A stretch of DNA of 64,000 nucleotides from Mayfieldus sp963772265 (GTDB lineage: Bacteria > Actinomycetota > Thermoleophilia > Solirubrobacterales > 70-9). The stretch covers positions 82,498 through 146,497 of the forward strand of contig CAVYWS010000007.1 of NCBI GenBank assembly GCA_963772265.1. The letters are read 5' to 3'. A program made the translations under genes and the position numbers. Under the pieces are notes generated by a model. It saw only the letters and a program-made list of their open reading frames with translations, had not been told where the DNA came from and ran no database searches. Shown piece by piece: positions 37,109 to 46,610 of this stretch. Each line of letters begins with the position of its first letter. Within the stretch, counting starts at the first letter, position 1.

Positions 37109-38193
37109 GCTGCCGCCCCCTCTCGGACGTCGAGCTCGAATCGCGTCCCGCGGGCCTCGAGCTCGGTGAACATCTCCTCGGGCAGGATGCAGCCCTCCGG
37201 CGGCACCGCTCCACGGGCGCTGACGCTGCCGCGGGCGATCAGGCGCACGGCGGCTGCGATCGGAGCCGCAGTCGAGACGACGCCGCCGCCGATCCCCCAC
37301 TCCTCGTGGGGCTCGGTGACCGCGCGCAGCCGCATCGTGCGGCCGTGGCCGGAGGCCTCGACGATGTGCACGGCGACCGTCTTCGCCGACGGAGGCTTGG
37401 CCTGCCGCGCCGCCTCCCTGACCTCCTGCTCGGAGGCCCTGGTCAGCTTGCGCAGGCGGTCGAGCAGCCCCTTCGCAAGCGAGAGGCGAAAGCCCGCTTC
37501 CTTGCATCCGAAGCTCTGGCCGAAGGTCCGCAGCTCGGAGTGCAGGGTGTAGATCGTCTCCGAGCGGCCCAGGGGGGCGCCGAAGTCGATCTCGCCGCCG
37601 GGCGAGAGCGGCTCGATCCGAACCGGCTCTCCCTTGCGCAGCACCACCGGGGGCAGGGTGAGCTCGTCGAGCAGGGTCTCGAGCGCGTAGGGGAAGCTGG
37701 CCCCGTCGGGCGGGTCGAGGTCCCGGCCCGCGGCGTAGATCTGGATCGCGTCGACGTCGCCGAGCTCGCGCGCCGCCCGGGCGGCCATCAGGTTCGTCTT
37801 GCCGGGGCTTGAGCCGATGCCGAGGATCGCGATCAGGCCGGCCCGCTGGAAGTCGGGGCTGAGCAGGAGCTGCTCGCCGGTGACCCGGTACAGCCCGCCG
37901 AGGTCGAGGTAGTGGCAGCCGGCGCCCAGGCAGGCCCGCATCGCGTCGAGGTTGACCCGGTAGCTGGCCGAGTTGACCAGGACGTCGATCCCCGCGAGGT
38001 CGGCGGCCAGGTTGCTGCGAGCGTCGGCTCCGCGTGCCGTCGCCTTGCCGAGCCCGTGCTCGTCGGCGACCGCCCTCGCCTGCTCCGCCCGCAGGTCGAG
38101 CAGCAGGATCGACTCGACCTCCTGCGAGGACGCGAGGTCGCGCACGATCGCCGGCGCGATCGTCCCCGCCGCCCCCAGCACCGCGACCTTCAT
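37105..38193 (-). CDS. saccharopine dehydrogenase-like NAD(P)-binding protein
   Basis: 362 residues from ATG 38193, overlapping the PucR stop as ATGA. The N-terminal Rossmann segment KVAVLGAAGTIAPAIVRDLA and VLVNSASYRVNLDAMRACL, HYLDLGGLYRVTGEQL match the saccharopine dehydrogenase/homospermidine-synthase-like group. The C-terminal half (YTLHSELRTFGQSFGCKEAG, AKTVAVHIVEASGHGRTMR) is also of that type. Its reaction is unknown; in this setting an amino-acid or polyamine adduct is a reasonable substrate. It sits between the regulator and alanine dehydrogenase genes. Confidence 0.8.
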   Translation of the reverse strand: MKVAVLGAAGTIAPAIVRDLASSQEVESILLLDLRAEQARAVADEHGLGKATARGADARSNLAADLAGIDVLVNSASYRVNLDAMRACLGAGCHYLDLGGLYRVTGEQLLLSPDFQRAGLIAILGIGSSPGKTNLMAARAARELGDVDAIQIYAAGRDLDPPDGASFPYALETLLDELTLPPVVLRKGEPVRIEPLSPGGEIDFGAPLGRSETIYTLHSELRTFGQSFGCKEAGFRLSLAKGLLDRLRKLTRASEQEVREAARQAKPPSAKTVAVHIVEASGHGRTMRLRAVTEPHEEWGIGGGVVSTAAPIAAAVRLIARGSVSARGAVPPEGCILPEEMFTELEARGTRFELDVREGAAA

Positions 38194-39746
38194 CCAACCA
38201 GCTCCCTGGCGCGCAGCGCGAGCCAGAACTCGATCCGGTCGTGGGCGCGGCCCAGGTCGCGGCCGGTCAGCTCCTCGACCTTTCGCATCCGGTAGCGAAG
38301 CGTGTGCCGGTGGCAGTAGACCTCGCGCGCGGCGCGCTCCCATTGGCCGTTGTTCTCGATGAAGGCCTCCAGCGAGCGCAGCAGCTCGCCGCCGTATTCG
38401 GCGTCCCCGTCCTCGATCGGGCCCAGCACGCTCTCGCAATAGAGGCGAAGCGCCTCGTCGTCCTGGAGCGAGAGCAGAAGCGTGAAGGCGCCGAGGTCCT
38501 GCCAGGAGGCGACGTCGGGCGCCTCGCCGTTGTCGAGCGCCGTCGCCTCGAGCGCGCAGCGCGCCTCGTGGAACGAGCGGCGCAGCGCCTCGGCTGGGGC
38601 CGGCCGGCTGGCCGCGGCGCGAACTCCGCCCCTGCGGCCGGCCAGGGCGCGGCGTGCAGCGGTTGCGACCTCGATCGGGTCGTGCTCGGAAGCGTCGATC
38701 ACGGCGCAGAGCAGCTCACGCCCGCCTACCACGTGGGGGGCGACGACGGCCGGACATCCGGCCTCGAGCAGCGCCGCCTCGAGGCTTGCCTCGGCTGCAC
38801 TGGGATCGTCGACCGAGAAGACGAGAACCGACGAGTCGCCGTCGATCCCGAACGGGGTCAGGCGCCGGCGCAGCTCGGCCGGCTCGAGGCGACCGGCGAG
38901 GGCGGCGGCGAGAACGTCGCCGGCCAGGCGACGTTCGGTCTCTCGCTCGACCCGGCGGCGCATCAGCTCCAGCGCAACGACCACCACCGCCTGCTGCAGG
39001 ATCAGCCGCTCGAAGTCGCCGAGCCCACCGGAGTCGCGGATGATCACCACCCAGGCCTGTGGCGGCCCTCCACCGGGCGAGACCACCGGATGGGCGAGCG
39101 CGCGACCCGCCACCGAGGCGTGGGCGGGCACGAAGGGGTGTCCGTCGCCGGCGTGGGCGGCGGCCTCGGACCGGATCGCGACCGCTACCGACTTCGGAAG
39201 GTCGCGGCGGAAGGTGCGGGTGGCGAGGAGCTCGCCGTTTCCATCGAGGACCAGCACGCCGCCGCCCACAGCGGCGGCGATCGTCGCCGTGATCTGGTCC
39301 AGGCCGCGCTCCTCCAGAACCAGCCGCTCGAGCCGCCGCTGGACGGCGATTCCGCGCTGCAGCACCTCGTATTGCTCGTTGACGAGGCGCGCGAACGCCT
39401 TCTCGGTCAGGGCGATGAACGGCATCGAGTAGGGCACCTCGAAGAGCGGGAAGTCGTGCTTCTCGGCTTCGTCGACCAGCGCCTTGGGCAGCTTGCGGTG
39501 GTCGAAGCCCGTCCCGAAGCCAAGCCCGGCGAGGTTGTGGTTGGCGAGCCGCTTCACGAACGCGCGCTGCTTGGCGGCGGTGCCGAGCTGGATGCCCGTC
39601 GTCAGCATCAGCTCGCCGCCCGAAAGCCACGGGGTCGGATCCTCGATCTCCGTTATGTGCACCCAGCGGACCGGGTTGGAGATCGACTTCGCCCCCGCCG
39701 CCGGCTCCAATCCAACTTCGTCGAGAAGGCTCTGGACGGTGAGCAC
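38190..39746 (-). CDS. PucR-family transcriptional regulator
   Basis: 518 residues from GTG 39746. The N-terminal PucR ligand domain begins LTVQSLLDEVGLEPAAG and includes WLSGGELMLTTGIQLG. A GAF/GGDEF-like middle domain covers about 150-400. The C-terminal helix-turn-helix is REVYCHRHTLRYRMRKVEEL, the usual end of CdaR/PucR proteins. It starts 9 bp after the aminotransferase gene, so it is part of the operon it probably controls. The best candidate site is the palindrome at 41243-41261. Confidence 0.88.
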   Translation of the reverse strand: MLTVQSLLDEVGLEPAAGAKSISNPVRWVHITEIEDPTPWLSGGELMLTTGIQLGTAAKQRAFVKRLANHNLAGLGFGTGFDHRKLPKALVDEAEKHDFPLFEVPYSMPFIALTEKAFARLVNEQYEVLQRGIAVQRRLERLVLEERGLDQITATIAAAVGGGVLVLDGNGELLATRTFRRDLPKSVAVAIRSEAAAHAGDGHPFVPAHASVAGRALAHPVVSPGGGPPQAWVVIIRDSGGLGDFERLILQQAVVVVALELMRRRVERETERRLAGDVLAAALAGRLEPAELRRRLTPFGIDGDSSVLVFSVDDPSAAEASLEAALLEAGCPAVVAPHVVGGRELLCAVIDASEHDPIEVATAARRALAGRRGGVRAAASRPAPAEALRRSFHEARCALEATALDNGEAPDVASWQDLGAFTLLLSLQDDEALRLYCESVLGPIEDGDAEYGGELLRSLEAFIENNGQWERAAREVYCHRHTLRYRMRKVEELTGRDLGRAHDRIEFWLALRARELVG

Positions 39747-39755
39747 GCGCGCGCC

Positions 39756-41142
39756 CTAGCCGAGGGCCCGTTTGGAGGCCGCGGTGAGGACCTCGCGCAG
39801 AACGTCGTGCATCTCGGAGAACTGCTCGGTGTCGGCGATCAATGGCGGAGTCAGCTGGATCACCGGATCACCGCGATCGTCGGCGCGGCAGATCAGGCCG
39901 CGCCTGAACAGCTCCCCGGAGAGGAAGCCGCGCAGCAGGTCCTCCGACTCCTCGTCGCTGAAGCTCTCCTTGGTGTCGTGGTCCTTGACCAGCTCGATCG
40001 CGTAGAAGTAGCCCGCGCCGCGCACGTCGCCGACGATCGGGATGTCCTGAAGGCTCTCCAGCGTCTCGCGGAATTCGTCCTCCTTGCTCAGCACGTGCCC
40101 CGGCAGGTCCTCGCGCTCGTAGATGTCGATCGTCGCCAGCGCCGCAGCGGCAGCCACGGGATGGCCGGCGAAGGTGAAGCCGTGGGAGAACATCGCCTTC
40201 TCGTGCATGAACGGCTCGGCGACCTGATCGGAGACGATCATCGCGCCCATCGGAACGTAGGCGGAGGTCAGGGCCTTGGCGGTGGTGATGATGTCGGGCC
40301 GGTAGTCGTAGCGCTCGCTTCCGAACCAGTAGCCGATTCGGCCCCAGGAGCAGATCACCTCGTCGGAGATCAGCAGCACGTTGTGGCGGTCGCAGATCTC
40401 GCGGACCCGCTGGAAGTACCCCTCCTGCGGAGGGATGCAGCCACCCGCGTTCTGGACCGGCTCGAGGATCACCGCGGCGACCGTGTCGGGACCCTCGAAG
40501 AGGATTCGCTCCTCGATCTGGTCGGCTGCCCAGAGCGGGTCGCGGTCGGCCGGCCAGCGATAGCTGTCGGTGTTGGGCACGTGGACGCCGCCCGGGGTCA
40601 GCGGCTCGAACTGCTGACGCAGGGCGGTGATCCCGGTCGCCGAAAGCGCCCCCAGCGAGGTTCCGTGGTAGGCGATCTCGCGGGCCACGACCTTGGTCTT
40701 GTGCCCGTTGCCCATCGACCCGGTGGTAATTGCGAGCCAGCTTCAGGGCCGACTCGACCGCCTCCGAGCCGCCGGAGGTGAAGAAGACCCGGTTCAGATC
40801 CGCAGGAGCCAGAGAGGCGATGCGCGCGGCGAGCTCGATCGCCCGAGGATGGGCGTAACTCCACACCGTGAAGAAATCGAGCTCCGCCACCTGGCGCGCC
40901 ATCGCCTCCCCGATCTCCGTGCGTCCGTGCCCGGCATTGACGCAGAACAGAGCCGACAGGCCGTCGAGGTATCGATTGCCGTGGCTGTCGTAGACGTAGC
41001 AGCCTTCGCCCCGGGTGATGATCGGGACGTCGGCGTCGTCGTAGACCCCGTGGCGGGTGAAGTGCATCCAGAGATGGCGCTTGGCGAGCTCCTGCAGGTT
41101 GTCCTGCGCGGCCTTGCTGGCGGTCTCCGAAGCGATTGCCAT
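39756..41142 (-). CDS. class III PLP aminotransferase (putrescine/omega-amino acid:pyruvate type), one frameshift
   Basis: About 462 codons, with one extra G in a GGG run at about 40719-40724 separating LARNYHR from SMGNGHKTKVVAREIAYHG. The first half starts at ATG 41142 after GGAGGAG and carries LDGLSALFCVNAGHGR and VFFTSGGSEAVESALKLA. The second half carries LISDEVICSWGRIGYWFG (PLP Asp) and the Schiff-base Lys in ITTAKALTSAYVPMGAM. Class III enzymes of this type move an omega-amino group to pyruvate. Alanine dehydrogenase and 4-aminobutanal dehydrogenase in the same operon make putrescine or GABA the likely donor. Confidence 0.88.
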
Positions 41143-41174
41143 GTCTCTCCTCCGGTCAGCCTTTCGCTACGACG

Positions 41175-41261
41175 ATATGGACAACGCTAGAACCGAAATG
41201 GCGGGAAAGCAAGTGATCGATGGGTCAAGTCAACGATTATTGCTTGTACATAATGGACAAG
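41175..41261. promoter_or_regulatory. palindromic operator candidate in the divergent polyamine promoter region
   Basis: The 228-bp divergent gap 41143-41370 holds a 19-bp near-palindrome, CTTGTACATAATGGACAAG (41243-41261), 16 of 19 positions symmetric. Its right half recurs at 41175-41184 as ATATGGACAA. The A/T-rich CATAAT inside the palindrome resembles a -10 element for the plus-strand permease gene, so bound protein would block it. The PucR protein of the minus operon is the natural candidate binder. Confidence 0.45.
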
Positions 41262-41370
41262 CGCCCGGGCCAGTTTTGGGGCTTCTGCCACTAGCCGCCG
41301 CGGCGGCGGCGGCATAGCCTCGCAAGGGCGGCGCCGTAGGCAGCGCCGGTTTGGAGCAGAGAGGAGAAGC

Positions 41371-42926
41371 ATGGAAAGCGCTTCTGTAGCCGCAGCCGGC
41401 CCCTGCCGCGCCCACCGGCGTTGCGAAAGAGGGCGACAAGGGGCTGAAGGCCGGCGCGCTCGGATACATCTCGAACGTGGTCATCGGCGTCGCCTCGACC
41501 GCCCCCGGCTACAGCCTCGCCGCGACGCTCGGATTCATCACCGCGGTCGTCGCCTTCCACGCCCCGGCGATCATGCTCCTCTCCTTCATCCCGATGCTGC
41601 TGATCGCGTCTGCCTACTACTACATGAACCGGGCCGACCCGGACTGCGGCACCAGCTTCACCTGGGTGACCCGGGCGATGGGACCGCGGCTCGGCTGGCT
41701 GACCGGTTGGACGATCGTCGCCGCAGACGTCGTCGTGATGGCGGCGCTCGCCTACATCGCCGGCCGCTACACGTTCCTGCTCTTCGGCCTCGACGCCGCC
41801 GCCAATAACCTGCTCGACATCAGCCTCGCCTCGGTGGTCTGGATCGCGCTGATGACCTGGATCTGCTGGCGCGGGATCGAGCTCTCGGCCACGACCCAGT
41901 TCTTCCTCCTCGCGGCCGAGGTCGTCACCCTGGCGCTGTTCGCCGTCGTCGCCCTGGTCAAGGTCTACAGCGGCGACGCCCTCGCCCACGGTGCGCACGT
42001 AAACGCCGACTGGTTCAACCCGTTCACCGTTCCGGGAGGCTTGGGCGGGATAGTCGACGGCGTGCTGCTCGGGGTGTTCATCTACTGGGGCTGGGACACC
42101 GGCGTCTGCGTCAACGAGGAGTCCGACAACTCCTCCAACGGTCCAGGGCGGGCAGCGGTGATGAGCACGGTTTGGCTGGTGCTGATCTACGTGATCGTCG
42201 CCACCGCAGCGGTGGCCTTCGCCGGGCCCGGGCTTCAGCACCCACAACGCCGACGACGTGCTCAGCGCCCTCGGCGGGCATGTCTTCGGATCGCCGCTCG
42301 ACAAGATCCTGATCATCGCGGTGCTGACCTCGGCCTCGGCGTCGACCCAGACGACGATCCTGCCGACCGCGCGGACGACTCTCTCGATGGCCCGCTTCGG
42401 ATCGATCCCGAAGGCGTTCGGCCGCATTCATCCCCGCTACCTCACCCCCGATGTCTCGACGATCGTGATGGGGGTCGTCTCCGTTGTCTGGACGCTGTTC
42501 ATCATCAACGCGAGCCAGAACGTGCTCAACGACTCGATCACCGGGCTCGGCTTCCTGATCGCCTTCTACTACGGGCTGACCGGCTTCGCCTGCGCGGTCT
42601 ACTTCCGCCGCGAGCTGTTCAAGAGCGTCAAGAACTTCATCATGGGCGGCCTGCTGCCGTTCCTCGGCGGGGCGATGCTGACCGGGATCTTCATCAAGGC
42701 CTACATCGACTACAAGCCGGCGGACGCGAATTACGGCGGCGACTTCCTCGGAGTCGGAGTCTCGGTGGCGATCGGCGTCGGCCTGATCCTGGTCGGGATC
42801 GTGCTGCTGGTGATCGCCAACCTCGTCTACCCGAAGTTCTTCAAGCGCAAGTGGGAGGTCGCCGAGCCGGGCGTCCTCGAGGGCAGGGTCACCGGCGAGG
42901 CGTCGGTGATGGAGGACCCCGGATGA
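41371..42926 (+). CDS. APC-family amino acid/GABA/polyamine permease, two frameshifts
   Basis: About 518 codons, start ATG 41371 (MESASVAAAG). A first shift at about 41398-41402 moves the reading to KEGDKGLKAGALGYISNVVI and then IGVASTAPGYSLAATLGFIT. A second at about 42233 lies in a GGGCCCGGG stretch, after which the reading continues STHNADDVLSALGGHVFG. Twelve hydrophobic segments are visible over the joined product, and PGYSLAATLG is the typical APC TM1 unwound region. It is divergent from the aminotransferase operon, overlaps the next gene as ATGA, and probably imports GABA, putrescine or a related amine. Confidence 0.8.
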
Positions 42927-43346
42927 GCGCGATAGTGGTCGGATACGACGGGTCGGAGGGAAGCAGGGCCTCGCTTGGCTCGCGCGATCGACCTCGCGAA
43001 GGAGCTCGGCGACTCGGTGCTGGTCGTCTTCGGAGCCGCCGCTCCCGGCGCGATCGGCGGTGAGATGTCCTCGCACGAGGACGCGGTCGAGGAGCGTGGC
43101 GAGCAGGTGATGAAGTAGGCCACCGATCAAGCCGCCGCGCGCGGGTTCGAAGGTCGAGCACGAAGATGGTCGACGCCCACCCGGCCGAGGCGCTGATCGC
43201 AGGAGGCGGAGAGCGCCGAGGCGCGGATGATCATCGTCGGCAACCAGGGCGGCCCGTCGCCGCTCAAGGGGGCGATCCTCGGCGCCGTGCCGTTCAAGCT
43301 CGTCCACCTGTCGCCCGTGCCGGTGCTCGTCGTCCCTGCGGTCTGA
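42923..43346 (+). pseudogene. universal stress protein (UspA-like), multiply disrupted
   Basis: The start SAIVVGYDGSEGSRA and the end ARMIIVGNQGGPSPLKGAIL plus PVPVLVVPAV are clearly a UspA domain with the ATP-binding Gly pattern. Between them the sense is split over several frames: AWLAR, AIDLAKELGDSVLVVFGAAA, VDAHPAEALIA. At least four shifts are needed and there is an in-frame TAG at 43116-43118 (after VMK). This density is much higher than in neighbours, so it may be a true pseudogene or an especially poor stretch of sequence. Its ATG overlaps the permease stop. Confidence 0.65.
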
Positions 43347-43399
43347 GCAGGAGACGCCGGAAACGGGCCCACCGGTATAACTGGGACGAGGGCGAGGGG

Positions 43400-44563
43400 G
43401 TGACTACGGACGACCAAAGCGTCGATTTGCGCTCGGTGACGAAGCGCTTCGGGGATCTGACCGCGGTCGACGAGCTGAGCGTGACGATCGGCCAGGGGGA
43501 GTTCTTCACGATGCTCGGCCCAAGCGGCTGCGGCAAGACGACGACCCTGCGGATGATCGCCGGCTTCGAGGAGGTCACCGACGGGCAGATCCTGATCGAA
43601 GGCCACGACGTCGCCGGCCTGCCGGCGCACCGCAGGCCGACCAACACGGTCTTTCAGAGCTACGCCTTGTTCCCGCACCTCTCGGTGGCCGACAACGTCG
43701 CCTTCGGGCTGAAGCGCCAGAAGGTCCCAAAGGACGACGTCCGCGAGCGGGTCGGGCGCGAGCTCGAGCGGGTCGGGCTGGCGGGGGAGGCGAACCGGCG
43801 GCCGGCGCAGCTCTCGGGAGGGCAGCAGCAGCGGGTGGCCCTGGCGCGTGCGCTGGTCAACCTGCCGAAGGTGCTGCTGCTCGACGAGCCCCTCGGAGCC
43901 CTCGACCTGAAGCTCCGCAAGGGCCTGCAGGTCGAGCTGAAGCGGATCCAGCGCGATGTCGGAATCACCTTCGTCTACGTCACCCACGACCAGGAGGAGG
44001 CGCTGACGATGTCCGACCAGATCGCCGTGATGAACCTCGGCCGGATCGAACAGATCGGCAGCCCCGAGGATGTCTATGAGCGTCCGTCGACCACCTTCGC
44101 CGCCGGCTTCATCGGCGTCTCCAACCTGATGCCGGCGACCGTCAGCGCGGCCGGCGAGGTGCAGCTCGACCACGGGCCCAGGGTCGCAATCGCTACCAAC
44201 GGCTTCACGGTAGGCGAGCGCTGCCACGCGGTTGTCCGGCCCGAGAAGCTTGTGATCGACCTCGCGGACTCACCCCCGGTCAGCGGGGTGCCGAGCGTCG
44301 AGGGGACCGTCGAGAGCTCGCTGTACCTCGGCACCTCGACCCAGATCACCGTCGACCTCGGGGAAGAGGTAAAGATGACGGTGTTGTTTCCAAATGCAGA
44401 CGAGGCGTCTCGGCAGAGCCTGCCCGGGGGCGGCGCCCGGGTGCGGCTGAGCTGGGCGCCGGAGCACATGCACCTGGTCCGCGAGTCAGCGGCGGCCGTG
44501 CCGCAGAAAGTTGAAAAACCATTCGAGGAGGAAGGGAATCTTGAGCGCAGCGCGAGGATCTAG
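43400..44563 (+). CDS. potA: spermidine/putrescine-type ABC transporter ATP-binding protein (copy 2)
   Basis: 387 residues from GTG 43400 with GGCGAGG directly upstream. Walker A GPSGCGKTTTLRM, Q-loop VFQSYALFPHLS, signature LSGGQQQRVALARA, Walker B VLLLDEPLGALD and YVTHDQEEALT, then a TOBE domain with VVRPEKLVIDL. It differs clearly from the first copy at 30.3 kb, so this is not a recent tandem duplicate. The 3' end overlaps the next binding-protein gene by 23 bp. Confidence 0.92.
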   Translation: MTTDDQSVDLRSVTKRFGDLTAVDELSVTIGQGEFFTMLGPSGCGKTTTLRMIAGFEEVTDGQILIEGHDVAGLPAHRRPTNTVFQSYALFPHLSVADNVAFGLKRQKVPKDDVRERVGRELERVGLAGEANRRPAQLSGGQQQRVALARALVNLPKVLLLDEPLGALDLKLRKGLQVELKRIQRDVGITFVYVTHDQEEALTMSDQIAVMNLGRIEQIGSPEDVYERPSTTFAAGFIGVSNLMPATVSAAGEVQLDHGPRVAIATNGFTVGERCHAVVRPEKLVIDLADSPPVSGVPSVEGTVESSLYLGTSTQITVDLGEEVKMTVLFPNADEASRQSLPGGGARVRLSWAPEHMHLVRESAAAVPQKVEKPFEEEGNLERSARI

Positions 44564-45692
44564 GACGCTCGTCGTCGCCGCCCTGTTGCTGGCGGCAACC
44601 GTTGTCGTGGCGGCCTGTGGCAGCAGCGACACGATCGGCGGCGGCAACAAGGGGAAGGTCCAGGTCGCGAAGGCCGGCAAGCCAACCGGAGACGTCACGA
44701 TCTCCAACTGGCCCGGCTACATCGACCCGGGCAAGAACGGAACCGTTGCGGACTTCGAGGATGCGACCGGAGTCAAGGTCACCTACATCGAGGACATCAA
44801 CTCCAATACGCAGTTCTTCGGCAAGATGCAGCCGCTGCTGGAGAACGGCGAGTCGGGAGGCCGCAGCCTCTTCGTCGTGACCAACTGGTTGGCGAAGCAG
44901 ATGTGGGACCTCGGCTATCTGGAGCAGCTCAACCACGCCGACCTGAAGACGGTCTTCGACAACATCCGGCCCGAGTTCGTCGATGACGAGACGGATCCGG
45001 GACGCAAGTTCTCGGTCCCGTGGCAGGGCGGCCTGACGGGCATCTGGGTCGACACGTCGAAGGCGCCGGAGATCAAGTCGATCAGCGACCTCTTCGACCC
45101 GAAGTACAAGGGCAAGGTCGAGATGCTCGATGAGATGCGGGACACGGTGCCGCTGGTGATGCAGAGCATGGGCGCCGACCCCAGCAACTTCACCAAGGAC
45201 GACTGGAATGCGGCGATCGACAAGATCAAGGGGGCCGCTGACTCGGGCCAGATCCGCCGCTTCACCGGCAACGAGTACACCGAGGACCTGACCAGCGGCA
45301 ACGTCGTCGCGGCGATCGGCTGGTCGGGTGACGCGTCGCTGATCGGCAACAAGAACGCCGAGTGGCGCAGGCCAACCGACGGCTGCGACACCTTCTTCGA
45401 CCAGATGGTGATCCCAGTCGGCGCACCGAACACCGCGGCGGCGCTGGCGTTCATGAACTTCGTCTACCGACCCGAGGTTCAGGCCGACATCGCGGCCTAC
45501 GTCAACTACGTCACGCCGGTGGACGGGGTCCAGCCGATCCTCGCCAAGAAGGACCCGGAGCTGGCCCGGGATCCGCTGATCTTCCCGCCGCCGGCGACGC
45601 TGAAGGGATGCTCCGGCGACCCGGACCCGCCCGGCAGCGCGAAGGACCAGCAGGCGATAACCGAGGCGTTCCAGAACGTGGTCACCGGCTGA
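44541..45692 (+). CDS. potD: polyamine-type substrate-binding lipoprotein (copy 2)
   Basis: 383 residues from TTG 44541, chosen because AGGAGGAAGG lies 6-7 nt upstream; the frame is open to 44511. Lipoprotein signal LLLAATVVVAACGSSDT. The PotD-like fold is shown by VTISNWPGYIDPGKNGTVAD, VVTNWLAKQMWDLGYL and VAAIGWSGDASLIG. The binding protein diverges from copy 1, which suggests another ligand range. Confidence 0.9.
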   Translation: MSAARGSRTLVVAALLLAATVVVAACGSSDTIGGGNKGKVQVAKAGKPTGDVTISNWPGYIDPGKNGTVADFEDATGVKVTYIEDINSNTQFFGKMQPLLENGESGGRSLFVVTNWLAKQMWDLGYLEQLNHADLKTVFDNIRPEFVDDETDPGRKFSVPWQGGLTGIWVDTSKAPEIKSISDLFDPKYKGKVEMLDEMRDTVPLVMQSMGADPSNFTKDDWNAAIDKIKGAADSGQIRRFTGNEYTEDLTSGNVVAAIGWSGDASLIGNKNAEWRRPTDGCDTFFDQMVIPVGAPNTAAALAFMNFVYRPEVQADIAAYVNYVTPVDGVQPILAKKDPELARDPLIFPPPATLKGCSGDPDPPGSAKDQQAITEAFQNVVTG

Positions 45693-45729
45693 TCGCGGTG
45701 CGGCGGCGGAGAGTCGAGCCGATCGAGCG

Positions 45730-46608
45730 ATGACTCGCGGCGTGACGATCCGCCGCCGCCTCGTCCCCTACTGGCTCCTCGCCCCGGGGGCGATCTGGTT
45801 GGCGCTGTTCTTCGCCGTGCCCATGTATTTCATGGGCGAGCTGGCGCTCCGAACCGGAACCCCGACTACGGGCTTCACGTTCGGTTGGGAGTGGGCCAAC
45901 TTCCCGAATTCGCTGAACGGGAACACCGAGCAGATCGTGCGCTCGTTCTACTACTCGGGCGCAGCCACACTGCTCGCCCTGCTGATCTCCTACCCGCTCG
46001 CCTACGCGATCGCCAAGGCCTCGCCGCGCTGGCGCCTGCTGCTGCTGTTCGCGGTGATCGCGCCCTTCTTCACCACCTACCTGGTCCGGACGATCGCCTG
46101 GAAGACGATCCTCTCCGACTCCAGCCCGGTCGTCGACGTGCTGCAGACGCTGCACGTGCTGCCCCAGGACGGGCGCCTGCTCGCGACCTCGACCGCCGTA
46201 ATCGCGGGGCTGACCTACAACTTCCTGCCCTTCATGATCCTGCCCGTCTACGCCAGCATCGAGCGCCTCGACATGCGCCTGGTCGAGGCGGCGAAGGACC
46301 TCTACTCGTCCTCCCGGCAGGCGTTTCTGCGCGTCACCCTGCCGCTCACCGCCCCGGGGATCGTCGCCGGCGTCCTACTGACCTTCATCCCTGCCTTCGG
46401 CGACTACGTCAACGCCGCGATCCTCGGCGGGACGCACCAGTCGATGATCGGCAACCGGATCCAGTCGCTCTACCTGGTCCAGCGCGAATATCCCGAGGCG
46501 GCAGCGCTCTCGTTCCTGATGATGGCGGCGATCCTCGCCATGGTGCTGGTCTACCTCCGCGCCGCCGGAACCGAGGCGTTCATGGGCGAAGAGGCGGAGG
46601 CGAGGTAG
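45730..46608 (+). CDS. potB: polyamine-type ABC transporter permease (PotB-like, copy 2)
   Basis: 292 residues from ATG 45730. Six TM segments, first LLAPGAIWLALFFAVPMYFM; the EAA loop is LVEAAKDLYSSSRQAFLRVT. Two bases separate its stop from the next permease start. Confidence 0.9.
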   Translation: MTRGVTIRRRLVPYWLLAPGAIWLALFFAVPMYFMGELALRTGTPTTGFTFGWEWANFPNSLNGNTEQIVRSFYYSGAATLLALLISYPLAYAIAKASPRWRLLLLFAVIAPFFTTYLVRTIAWKTILSDSSPVVDVLQTLHVLPQDGRLLATSTAVIAGLTYNFLPFMILPVYASIERLDMRLVEAAKDLYSSSRQAFLRVTLPLTAPGIVAGVLLTFIPAFGDYVNAAILGGTHQSMIGNRIQSLYLVQREYPEAAALSFLMMAAILAMVLVYLRAAGTEAFMGEEAEAR

Positions 46609-46610
46609 CG

